Assembly (NCBI GenBank): GCA_003254905.1
Contig: QANU01076285.1
Location: 203,720-267,719 of the forward strand
Direction of reading: 5' to 3'
DNA: 64,000 nt
Source of the DNA: Nissolia schottii
Taxonomy: Eukaryota > Streptophyta > Magnoliopsida > Fabales > Fabaceae
The position numbers and the translations under genes were made by a program. Below the pieces are notes generated by a model. That model was given only the letters and a program-made list of their open reading frames with translations, was not told where the DNA came from and made no database searches. Shown here piece by piece: positions 1 to 9,817 of the stretch (position 1 is the first letter of the stretch; every line of letters starts with the position of its first letter).

Positions 1-1086
1 ACGAAACTGTTATCAGCCGGTAGCTTTTGGCTTTCATTTCCACAAAACTATTATCGATAGATATATGATAATTTTATTTTTTTTTTATAAATGCTACTAG
101 AAAAACGCTAAATAGCAATGAATATTAGTGACAAATATGATTCTTCACCATTATCAATGAAATTCTATGACCACAAATCATGCCAGCTTTAGGATATACT
201 GTGACCACTAATCATTCCAGATATACTATCTGCCGGAATATTCACCAATAACTTGTGACAGTAGGCTGGGGTTAATAAGGGGGTTAAGGTTTAGGGCATT
301 AGGGCATTTAGTTGAGTCCTTGAAGAATTGAAGGACTCCTCAATGCTTCCTCTATGGCTTGCCACCCAGTCTTGTCATCACCACCGCCACGTTTGATGAC
401 GAGAACTTTACCAACAACCACTTTCTGTTGTCCTTTGTGATTAGTGATAGAAAGATATCGAGTATAATTACCCTTGTAGATCATTGTAATAGTTACATTT
501 GACATGCGTCAAGTACATATGATCTCTCACCATTAATTTTTTTGTTACTTATCTAGTCTCACTTCCTCAATTAATGGTAAGAAAATCACATTTGACATCA
601 CACTTGACCTGACGAGACACAAGAGCAAAGGACTATAGAATTTGAGACAACGTAGATGGTTGGAATTATATTGTAAAAAGATTATGACTGCATAGTTTTA
701 TATCATTGAGGCAAATAAACATCTATGAGTAGAGAAACACAAGTTATTCGTTTAAAGGTTAGAGTTCAGGGTCTGGGTATTACTGACGGATATATCTGCC
801 TTTAACGAAAAGCAAGGTTTCATTCAATACAAAGAACTGTAGATAATGAGTTAGTGGTGAATATATCCCCCAGAATTCAAAATTCATTGAGCGTGAGATA
901 TCTCACACAAATGAAATAATCTGTTTCATTTATTTTGGATATTGGTTTATAGTAACAAATTATTGACAGGTATATTCGCTAGTAACTAGTTGCATCCTTA
1001 AATATATGAACCATCTTCTTATTCCTCATTTCTCTTCATCTTCCTCATCTTTCTACCCATGCTCTCCCCATTCTCTCTAAAACTCA

Positions 1087-1452
1087 TTGTCGTCCACCTC
1101 CCCATGCCTACACTACCACCAAGGCCACAACCACCTCCCCACAGTCGTCTCCACTGCCGCCCTCACCACCACGACCACCGAGCCCACACCTGCTTCCCTC
1201 ACCACTTCCAACACTGAACCATACCACCACCTTACAGCTGCCTCCATTGCCTCCCACACAATAATGACCATTGAGCATATACTCGCTTCCACTACTGAGG
1301 CCACCACCAAGCCTACACCACCTCTTACCAAGCTGCCCTATCTAGCCACCAACACCACCTCCCCACAGCAGCCTCGACCGCCTCCATTACCACCACCACT
1401 GCTGAGGCACCACCACCACTATAAGTCTATCTTTTTTTTTTCTTTTATGTGA
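1087..1452 (+). pseudogene. CACTA-internal Pro/Thr/His-rich exon (copy 1)
   Basis: Open frame of 121 codons inside CACTA copy 1, rich in Thr, Pro, His and Leu and without a recognisable domain. The matching exon in copy 3 (minus strand, 25930-26163) ends at a good donor, cact|gtaagt. Here the same place reads cactataagt, so the donor GT is mutated and the frame runs on into a poly-Phe tail. A second exon follows an acceptor ttcttctag near 1768 and encodes Pro/Ser-rich sequence with several stops. The function is unknown. It is probably a decayed element gene, not a host gene. Confidence 0.35.
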
Positions 1453-1476
1453 TTGTGATTGTACTAACTGTCATTG

Positions 1477-1690
1477 TGACTTAGGGTTTTATTATTTTAC
1501 TTTAGGGTTTGTGGTTTTGATTTGGGGTGGCGATTGTGAATTTGGGTTATGTTTTGGGTTTGGGTTAGGTTTAGAGTTTGGAGATTTAGAGTTATGGTTT
1601 GTGGGGTGGTTAGGGTTAGGTTGAGGATTTAGGTTAGGTTTTGGGTTTGGATTAAGGGTTTAGGATTTGGGGTTTGGGTAAGGATTGTGT
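1477..1690 (+). repeat. Degenerate telomere-like heptamer tract inside the CACTA intron
   Basis: Many imperfect copies of TTTAGGG, TTTGGGT and TTAGGTT follow each other between the two exon-like blocks of CACTA copy 1. The reverse complement (ccctaaccttaaccctaac) sits at the same place in copy 2 (about 3390-3500) and copy 3 (about 25735-25860). The tract is therefore an old part of this element family rather than a telomere scar specific to this locus. Confidence 0.6.
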
Positions 1691-2451
1691 TATAAGCTTT
1701 AGCTATTTTTTTAACTTATGTAGTTTTTTTTTTAACTTGTGTATTGTCATGTTTTTTTTTTCTTCTAGATATTGTGAATGAAAATGAGACTCTGAATGGA
1801 CCTCCAGTTTCACCTTCACGTTCATCTCCATATTCACCTCTATGTTCTACTCCATATCCACCTCCACCTCCACATTGACCTCCATGTTTAGAGGCATTTC
1901 CACCTCCATGACCAACATAGGTAGATGATCTTAAAGATCATATTGCTCTCCTTGAAAGGTTGCATGATCTAGATGCCTAGATAGATAGAGAATCATTCAC
2001 TTCCAACAGATGATCAAGAATCATCAACTTAGTTTATAGGGATCTTACAATTCTATCATATGTCGATCAAGCTGAAGTAGTAGAGAATTACTTGTTGCCA
2101 AATAATGATCAAATATGGAGAAATAGAGAATCGTCCATTTTCAATAGATGAAGAAATCCGCGGCAATAGATAATCATCCAATGTCTGCAGATGAGCAAAT
2201 TAAGTTTTGTTTATTAGTTGTAGGGTAGAGAATTCACCGCCAAAAAACATGATCAATGTTAATTTAGGGTTTAGGATTTTTGTGATAAAGAATATTTTTT
2301 ATGTTTGGGATTAATGTATTGTGGTTATGATGATCAATAATTATATTTATTTTTATTTGTTTCCTAATTAATTATTTTATATGTTTTTTACATAATTATT
2401 TTAACTTCTTAATTTTTTTAAAAAAATTATAGCAAATTCTGATAGATATAT

Positions 2452-3590
2452 CACTACTAGAAAAACATTGAGTACTGACAAAAATTTTGGCAGATTTGTA
2501 TGAATTACCTAACGATTTATAAGGTTTTAGCGGATTTTACGTCGAATACTATCCGCAGATAATGAGCTCGTCGATAACTAATTATCAATGGGTAATTAAT
2601 TCGCTGATAATTAGCAGCAGATATGTCTGTTGGTAAAAAGTCTTAGAAACGAAACATACCAAAATGGTTGTCGACGAATATATTGGTCAAAAAACCCTAC
2701 AAAATAAAAAAATGCTAAAGAATACATAAAATAATTAATTAATACATAAATAAAAATAAATATCATTATTAATCATCATAACCAAAATGCAGTAGTTCAA
2801 AACATAGAACACAATTTTTATTACAAAAACCATAAAACCTTACATTATTAATGGTAATCAACCATGAATTATGTACCCTATGACTAGTAAATAAAACCTA
2901 ATTCAAACTTAACATTATTATTGTGGAGACTTGGTTTTCTGCTAGTGGAGGATTACCTACCTTATGACTAGTAAATAAAACTTAATTCGATCTTATAGTA
3001 GACACTACATTATTAGTGTCAGAGACTTGGTCATCTGCTGGCAGGATTCCTTACCACCATAGACCTGATCATCTCTGGCAATAGGTAATTGTCTATTGAC
3101 AAATCCATGGTAAAACTCCAGAACTACTAAACTCTAATTTGATGATGGCGGGCCATCTACTGGAGGAGAATGAATCCTTGTGTATGCATCCAGACCATAA
3201 ATCCTTTTAAGAAGAGCAATTCGACATTTGAGATCATCCGTAAACGATGGTCATGACTGTGAAGGAGGTTCCTTTGAACATGGAGGTGCCTCTGAGCATG
3301 GAGGTGGAGGTCCACTTGGAGACTCACTTTTGTCTGTCATATCCTATAAAAATGTAAATATACAAGTTAATAAAATAATAATACACAAATTAACTTCGAC
3401 CCTAACTCTAACCCAAACCCTACACACAAATATAAACATAACATAATCATTATCTAACACTACCCCTAACCTTAACCCTAACAATAACCTAACTTAAACC
3501 ATAAATGGACATATAAAATAGAACCAAACAAAAAGGAACAAAAAAGAGAGAGAAGTGATGAGTGACATACATTAATCTTCTAGAGCGGAG
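2452..3590 (-). mobile_element. CACTA element, copy 2, inverted relative to copy 1
   Basis: Starts with a good CACTA terminus, CACTACTAGAAAAACATTG, at 2452. Reading leftward on the minus strand, the interior matches copy 1: for example 2725-2800 is the reverse complement of about 2290-2375, and the Pro-rich exon lies at about 3165-3340. The frame reads PSGPPPPCSEAPP-like sequence up to a TGA at 3253-3251, followed by a conserved stretch DDLKCRIALLKR. Similarity to the family fades near 3590 and no right terminus was found, so that end is truncated or replaced. Confidence 0.6.
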
Positions 3591-4557
3591 TTGGCAGTGG
3601 CACACAACGGATCTAAAGATGAGAGATCGTAAAGATGGAGGCTAAAGGTGACGATGAGAGATGGCAAAGATTGAGAGATGAAGCGACGATGGGGAAGACG
3701 ATGACAGAAATGGCAGCAACATGCAATGGATCTAACAATGAGAGATGACAATGATGAATCCGAAGAAGAGAGATAGCGGAGATGGCAGCGTGCTTACGTA
3801 GTGATAGACTGAAAGATGGTGGAGATGGAGTAAGTCACCAGGCCGTGATGAAGATGGCAAAGATGGTTGTGAGCCCATGACGATTGACGATGAGAAATGA
3901 GAGATGAAGTAGAAGTGAATGTGAGAGACCGAGAGTCTAGAGTTATGTGTGATAGACTGAGAGAGTGAGAATTGAGTCTTGGACTAACTTTTAGTTTAGG
4001 GTTTCTTGAAAAAAATTTATTAAAAAGTGGCACTAACTTGATGGTTAATTTATGTCTTTGCATAAGAAGTGACACTAACAGTAACAGGCTAGGCCACAGG
4101 TCTTGATAGGTCGTCTGACCTGTTCTCACCCCTAGTTAGGACTTTCTAAAAGTTGTTGAGCTCTTTAAGCTTTCTAAAATTAACTATTAATAAGTAATAG
4201 TAACAATGTTTAGTAAAATAATCTAAAAGTTGATCTCAATAATTAGCAAAAGCCACAAAAATAGTGTTTTGTCTAAATTTAAAAATAAATTATTTATAAA
4301 AAATAAAAATTTAAAAGTAGACAATTATTTGAAATCGGGGCATTACATTTGAAAACACTAAAAACTAACAATGACTCATTAATATTAGTCTTGATTAATA
4401 GATGCAATTCATTCACATTTTCCATCCCCTACGCACCATGGAGAGAGATTTGAAAACCATTACAATTTGACTCTCCTTTAAATCACTACTATGTAGCAAC
4501 AGAGGTTTACACGCCCTTCATTTACAGTTTATCTCCCAAGACTCCTTTAATTATTAG
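3591..4557. other. No gene; possible hAT-like terminus and MITE fragment
   Basis: From 3591 to 3950 the sequence is purine-rich with repeated gatgagagatg motifs and no convincing frame. On the minus strand from about 4134 it reads TAGGGGTGAGAACAGGTCAG, which resembles hAT transposon ends, but no partner terminus is seen. From about 4141 to 4330 it resembles 12209-12380 (ctctctaaaagc..ttgagc, later agcaaaagcca), so both places carry pieces of one MITE family. The last 220 bases before the zinc-finger stop codon probably include its 3' UTR. Confidence 0.35.
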
Positions 4558-4944
4558 CTATAGTCTCAATTCAAGATCGATATCTTCAACCCCAGCCACA
4601 CGTACTTGTACCAGATTATGGGGGTGGGGCGTACCTGGTAGCTCCGCCGCAGGTAGCGTGGGCGGCGCTACCGCAAAGTGAGGTGCCTGAGATGGTGATA
4701 GAACACTTGAAAAATGAACAGAAGGTGGAATAATATGGGTGTATTGCTGCAGTGCGGTTAGCATAGCCATTTGCCTTTCTTTCCTATGAGCGTTTTGGTG
4801 GCCCCCCATCGCTTGAAAGTTGCGGAATCTGCGGTGGCACAACGGACACTCGATCTTCGTACCGGCCGCATCGTCTTGGGTGAGAGGGAAGCTTAATAGG
4901 TTCAACGCTGAGGAGGAAGGATTTTCTGAAGATGGTGAGTTCAT
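4558..4944 (-). CDS. Single C2H2 zinc-finger protein with C-terminal EAR repression motif
   Basis: Intronless gene for a 128-residue protein. One plant-type C2H2 finger spans residues 33-53 (C33, C36, H49, H53) and carries QAMGGH where the family usually has QALGGH; NAHRKERQ follows, as in the GIS/ZFP5/ZFP6/ZFP8 group. The N-terminal 30 residues are Ser/Asn/Leu-rich, the middle is Pro/Ala-rich, and the protein ends DIDLELRL, an LxLxL EAR motif that recruits TOPLESS-type corepressors. Expected role: nuclear DNA-binding repressor, for example in trichome, epidermal or floral development; the exact orthologue is not clear. The Met at 4944 is chosen because a stop lies just upstream in frame and a TATA box sits about 60 bases upstream. 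The length fits the family (about 120-260 residues). Confidence 0.88.
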   Translation of the reverse strand: MNSPSSENPSSSALNLLSFPLTQDDAAGTKIECPLCHRRFRNFQAMGGHQNAHRKERQMAMLTALQQYTHIIPPSVHFSSVLSPSQAPHFAVAPPTLPAAELPGTPHPHNLVQVRVAGVEDIDLELRL

Positions 4945-5000
4945 ATTGGATTGGGCGCTCTCATCTGAGATGCTCGTGATCGACTCTCTTGTCGTGCATC

Positions 5001-5010
5001 ATATATAAAT
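5001..5010 (-). promoter_or_regulatory. TATA box of the C2H2 gene
   Basis: On the minus strand the sequence is ATTTATATAT, 57 bases upstream of the ATG at 4944. Transcription would start near 4975, giving a short leader. Inferred from position and consensus only. Confidence 0.5.
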
Positions 5011-5131
5011 AACAGCAAAGATTTGGATCTACTTTTCGTCCTTTTGAAGTGAGGGGTTGTGCACTTAAATTATTGGTTTAATGAAATATAATCCCCTACT
5101 TTTTTACTATAAGATGAACCTCATCCCTATA

Positions 5132-5134
<3 letters not shown>

Positions 5135-5168
<34 letters not shown>

Positions 5169-5169
5169 N
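5135..5169. repeat. (TA)n microsatellite ending at a single N
   Basis: About 17 TA units followed by one ambiguous base at 5169. Unlike the other N positions, I see no duplicated flank here; the N probably reflects an unresolved repeat length. Confidence 0.9.
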
Positions 5170-5204
5170 AAAGATATCAAGATACATAACCATCTTGATA
5201 AATC

Positions 5205-6505
5205 TTGAGTGTTTTTTTTTTTTACTGTTACACCCTTATTTACAAAAGTAATTACTAAAGTACCATTGTTTTAAAATTATTTACGAAACTACAGCTGTTT
5301 CTATCCGCGCTTCAAGAGTGTTGTCTAATCTTAACCTACAACAATGTTTTGAAAGCGTTGCTTATTCTCCTGTTAATTTATAGAAAAAAAATCCAAAACT
5401 CTTGTTAAGAGGAATCAAACCCCAATCATTTACCTAAAAGACAATGCCAACAGCCACTAAGCTACATGCATTCATGTACATTTTTGCATTTTTAATTATA
5501 TATACACACACACTAATATAAAAAGGATTCCTAAAGTAACTACTTTTAGTATCCAATTTATTTTTCCTTTTCAATCTTTACATATTAAAATTATTCCTTT
5601 GCCATTTTATAGATTTTATTTTTTTCACATTTTACTCAAACTACTTTATCTTACGATCTTAAACCATTTCAGATCAAAACACCAGCTTAATAGGAACATA
5701 AGTTTCTGTTAAGCAACTGCTAGTTATACTTGAATTATATTTTTTTGTATTTATTTAATTAATTTCAGTTTAATGAGTAACCTAGTGACCCAATTGTACA
5801 TTCAATCAGCTGTATATATTTGCCTATTATAAAATATGAGTGCACATATTTAATTCATGAGAAAACGAAACAATAGTCAAATTTTTTTTAAAAATTGTAA
5901 TATTTTATTTTTATATACCATAATTAAATAAAGAAAAAATTTATAATATAAATTTTTTTCTATATACCATAATTAAATAAAGAAAAAATTGTAAATTTAA
6001 ATTTATTTTTATATACCTAATTATAATATTCTATTTATATGTGGTAAGATTTGCTATTAATTTTGAGGAATTAAATTCATGTACTTGTGTTTTATAATAA
6101 GAAAATATATCTAATCGTTGACTCCACCCTACTATTGGGTCACTAGGTCATTCGTTGATTCAAAATTAATTGAATAAATATAAAAGGAATTTATGTACAA
6201 TTTATATAAAATTAAAAATGCAACATTGCTCATAAACAAGTGCAGCTTAGTGGTTGTTAGCCTTGTCTTTCACGTTAATGGTTGGGGTTTAATTCCTCTA
6301 AGTTTTGGATTTTTTTTTATAAAATCAATGGGAAAATAGGCAACGCTGTCAAAGCATTGATGTAGGCTGAGATTAGGCAACACTTTTAAAGTGTTACCAA
6401 TAGAAACAAGTGCAGTTTAATAAATAATTTTAAAACTGTGATACTTTAATAATTAGTCTTCCTAACAAGGGCATAATAATTAAAAAAAACTCATCAATCT
6501 TACGT
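5205..6505. mobile_element. Foldback element, about 1.3 kb, with long imperfect inverted arms
   Basis: The left arm 5205-5520 matches the reverse complement of about 6180-6505. Shared blocks include a poly-T run, taattactaaagta/taattattaaagta, gttttaaaattattta, aaaaaaatccaaaactct, ggaatcaaaccccaat, and gccactaagct. Similarity continues inward (gacctagtgacccaat near 6130 against aacctagtgacccaat near 5780), so most of the element could fold into one hairpin. No transposase frame is present. Each arm holds a block resembling tRNA promoter boxes: plus strand near 6242, cttagtggttgttagc (A-like), and near 6282, ggggtttaattcc (B-like). Candidate MULE-like or SINE-derived foldback. Confidence 0.65.
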
Positions 6506-7274
6506 TAAAAAAAACGGTACTTTAGAGAAAGAAGATGTGAAAATATTTTAGTTATTGCTCTGAAAGAAATATGACAATCAGATATAGATAATAGGGGGAA
6601 ATTTTTCATCTTAATTAAAAAGAATCTAAGAATTTCTCTCACACATGGGGAGGGCTCCCATATGATATTTTAACGTGTGGACACTCAAATCTTTTGACTA
6701 AATAAAAAACATAGAAATTCTCCGACTGTGGAAAGTTGCAATCATCTTATATCAACCCCATGCACTGACTTGGAGTGGTGCCTTGTCTTCGGTGTCTGTC
6801 CATCGTTCCAATTACTGACACATCGACCTAAATTTTTTATGTCCTCCAAGACTTTATTTAGGAGACATCTAAAAGCTGTCTATTCTGTCATCATTATGAT
6901 ATATTTGTAAATGTTAAATAAGAATTCATTTATTGTTTTCTGAATGTAACCTTTTTAATATGAGAAATTATTACATAGCTACAGTGTTATGGAGGATTAG
7001 TCAGGTGGATAGTGTTTTAAGGACCTAGCTAATGATAATGTTTTGTTTTTAGATAAGGATTTTAGTTAAGAAGCTAATAACATGATGAAAAAGTGAGATG
7101 TTTAAGTACATTTGAAGCATTAAAAATTATAAAACTTATTATTTTTAATTTCTTAATTAATGTTAAAGGCATTTGTCAGCAAATTTTTTTAGATAAAAGT
7201 GTGTCACTAGGCAAAGCACAATTCACTTTGGTGTATATACAGTAGTTTTTCTTTAAATATACTCTTAGTTATAG
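6506..7274. other. No gene seen
   Basis: AT-rich sequence. A 60-codon open frame at 6728-6910 has no recognisable domain and no supporting promoter or splice signals. Confidence 0.6.
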
Positions 7275-7613
7275 TAGTTGTTAGATTAAATTTGGGAAGG
7301 AAACCAAGTTGCTGAATACTAGCGAAACATGCGGAGATGACTGGATGAGTCATAGGCCGATACTGCTAGAGTGTTGCGCGAGAGATAATCTTTTCTTTGC
7401 TATTTCTTCCTTCTTTGCTTTATTCGCTCATTCGTCAAAAAATTAAAAAAAATAAAAACCAACAGTTGTTAGATTATATTCGCGAAGGAATATCAAGTTG
7501 CTGATCCTTTGGTGGGGATGACCAGATGAGTCACATACTGCTGTCCGACACTGTTCAGCAGAGATATATAAGCTCTACTTCTTTTTTGTTTTATTAGCTC
7601 ATTCCAAATAAAA
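7275..7613 (+). repeat. Imperfect tandem repeat, unit about 150-190 bases
   Basis: The phrase ttgttagattaaat or ttgttagattatat recurs near 7279, 7466 and 7613. Each of the first two is followed by ggaag/gaaggaa..caagttgctga..gatgagtca and then a cattc-rich end (cgctcattcg, agctcattcc). The third occurrence lies inside the start of the large duplicated block. Confidence 0.6.
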
Positions 7614-9792
7614 AAATTGTTAGATTAAATGATGTGATATAATTCTTTTATTTATTTATTTATCTAATATTCATGTTACATCATCTTATCAATTTAATTG
7701 TGACAAATTTTGACTCTCTTAACATTTTTTTGATGTAGTTAGTTTAAGCTTTCATTGGAATAATTGTTTGATGATAGCAAATAAATATACCTGCAGTTGA
7801 TAAACATTATGCAAGCTTGGTGGTATGTTGAATGTATGAGAATTTAATTTGAGATAAATATGTACATAAACTTTTTATCAACTCGTCTCTCCAATCAAAC
7901 TTTTCTCGGACTTTAGGAATCGGGAATTACTATGATATACAGGAGATAGGCAATGATGTATCTAATGGGAACGTGTAAGCTCTACACGCTTTAGATTTGT
8001 CATGTAATAAATTGATAATTGGTGATATCTGGAGATTCTTTAGATATGAAATCATCTCAGCCGTTTACCTTAAGCCATAAATGACATTTGCAACCTGTAA
8101 CTTTTTAGCCTCTATGGAAGGGCCCATAATTACAACAAAAATGTTATTTGCGCAATTTTTAGAGATATGCAGGAGAACCCTGCTGTGAAAAGGAGGTTAG
8201 AAATAGTGTAGAGAAATATAAAGGATTACTTTACCAATTACTCAATGTTTTCACTTGTGTTTTTGTTATGAATTGAGTTTATATATATACGGTTCGCTTC
8301 ATTCGGTATCCAAACTTTTGTGAAGAAGTCAGTATCTTATTGTATTTGAATGGCTGTGATCTAATCAAAAATTTCAAATAATAATCAATTTAAATTAATG
8401 AGACATTTGACAAAATTTTAGATGCTATGATATCGATACCTTTAAAGTTTAAGGGATACCAATATGTGTGTGAAACTTTATATATATGGGGAAAAAAAAA
8501 ACATGATCAGAAGAATATAAATTTTTAGTTCAATGGTCAAATTTATAAAACTTTTCTTAACAACATTACAGTTTATGTGGTTGTGTAATAATGATTTTGA
8601 TTTACACCAATGCTATATTAAATCAATTCTTTTTCATGTATATATGGAGTGATCCACTCACTTTCGTAGTAAAACTTGTTTACTTACTCCAATGAATTTA
8701 ATTTGATATTATCTTAATATTAAAGCATAAATCACAATTTTTTAAAATAATGTATATTAATGAATACGTAATCTAATAATTAATACTTAGTTATATTTTA
8801 AAAATTATATTATAACTTAAAATAAAGTGAAATGATAAAGTATCATATCGTTTTAACATTTTTTGAATTTATAACTTGATTTAGATAATGAAAACTTTAA
8901 GTTCAGCATTAACGAAATTTAATACCCATAAAATGTTATTTAATAAAGTAAGTATATCAAGATTTAATATAAATGAATCGCAACCCCACACATATACACG
9001 CACACGTGCACATACACACAACGCAAGTTGTCATGATCTTGGTTGGGGCAACGCACACGCACGCATGCGCACACATAGAAGCCTCTCAAATCTCAATCAA
9101 ATTCTGTCTATCATCAATCATCTCGGTATCTTTCCATGATCTAACTAAATTCAGCACAATGCATTGACATCCAATGAACTCTGGACCGGTCCTTTTAAAT
9201 CATTTAGGTTTAATTATGGAGCTATGTCGCATGGGGTCTAGCACTTCACAATGTTGGTATCTAATCACCCATGGAAATGTAGACAGGGGCTTCTTTAGTA
9301 GGGGCCAAGAGAGTACAGTTTCGATTGTAAACCCATTTTTTGCAGAGTGCCATAGGGAAATCATGCTTGTGCCTTATAAATTTTTGTCTGTGTGTATATA
9401 TATAAAAACAAAACCCTTTTGTTTATTGTAATTGATTGAAGTTACGGACCAACGTGGTAAAGGTGTGTTGGATGGAGTCAAATCTCTGGTAAATTGTGTT
9501 GGATGTATGGACAAGGATAAATAGAAACATGTTGAATATTATTAATATTTCATAGTACGATGAAATCTCTTAAGATATCTTATTTGAATCCACATTATGG
9601 CACACTACTCACTTTCTTCGATCTACTATATGGGTCATCCTCCAAGGATGCAAATTCTTAATTATCCTCTTTTTGACAAGGCACTGCAACAAATTTGACA
9701 TTTAGTCTCATGAGATCATTTTTGGGCTTGTAGACATGAGTCACATGACATAAATTTATTTTATACTCTATGCAGAAGTAGAAGTAGGACTT
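7601..9792 (+). repeat. Direct duplicate, left copy (about 2.2 kb)
   Basis: Nearly identical to 9818-11983 along its whole length, with scattered substitutions and small indels; for example about 37 bases near 9557-9594 are missing from the right copy. Contents are AT-rich and non-genic. A MITE-like palindrome near 8299-8462 has ends cggtatccaaactttt and aaagtttaagggatacc. Short open frames at 8888-9139 and 9174-9431 are not maintained between the copies. The last 24 bases before the N at 9817 no longer match. Confidence 0.9.
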
Positions 9793-9816
9793 ATATTTTA
9801 GTCTCCGATGTTGCCT

Positions 9817-9817
9817 N
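9817..9817. other. Single ambiguous base at a duplication junction
   Basis: One N. The base right after it (9818) aligns with 7601, the first base of the left duplicate. This is what a scaffold join of two overlapping contigs would look like. Confidence 0.8.

Larger units (their letters stand above)
92..2451 (+). mobile_element. CACTA (En/Spm-like) element, copy 1, non-autonomous
   Basis: The left end reads TGCTACTAGAAAAACGC, a decayed form of the CACTACTAGAAAAACG terminus that ends copy 3 at 27193. Subterminal DNA carries short repeats around atatctgccg/taacta, as CACTA elements do. The interior matches copy 3 in reverse: a TATA-poor leader near 990-1080, a Pro/Thr/His-rich exon, an intron full of TTTAGGG-like heptamers, then a Pro-rich second exon from about 1770. 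No transposase is visible, so the copy is non-autonomous. The right end is not a clean terminus: it stops where copy 2 begins at 2452. Confidence 0.6.

Noticed and set aside
6230..6300. Possible tRNA gene
   Set aside because: Box-like motifs are present, but no acceptor stem, anticodon arm or cloverleaf could be formed; it is treated as part of the foldback element.
9174..9431. 85-codon ORF found in both copies of the 2.2 kb duplicate
   Set aside because: Its counterpart at 11401-11664 is shifted by a one-base loss in the T-run (cccatttttt against ccctttttt), so the frame is not maintained; no domain is recognisable.
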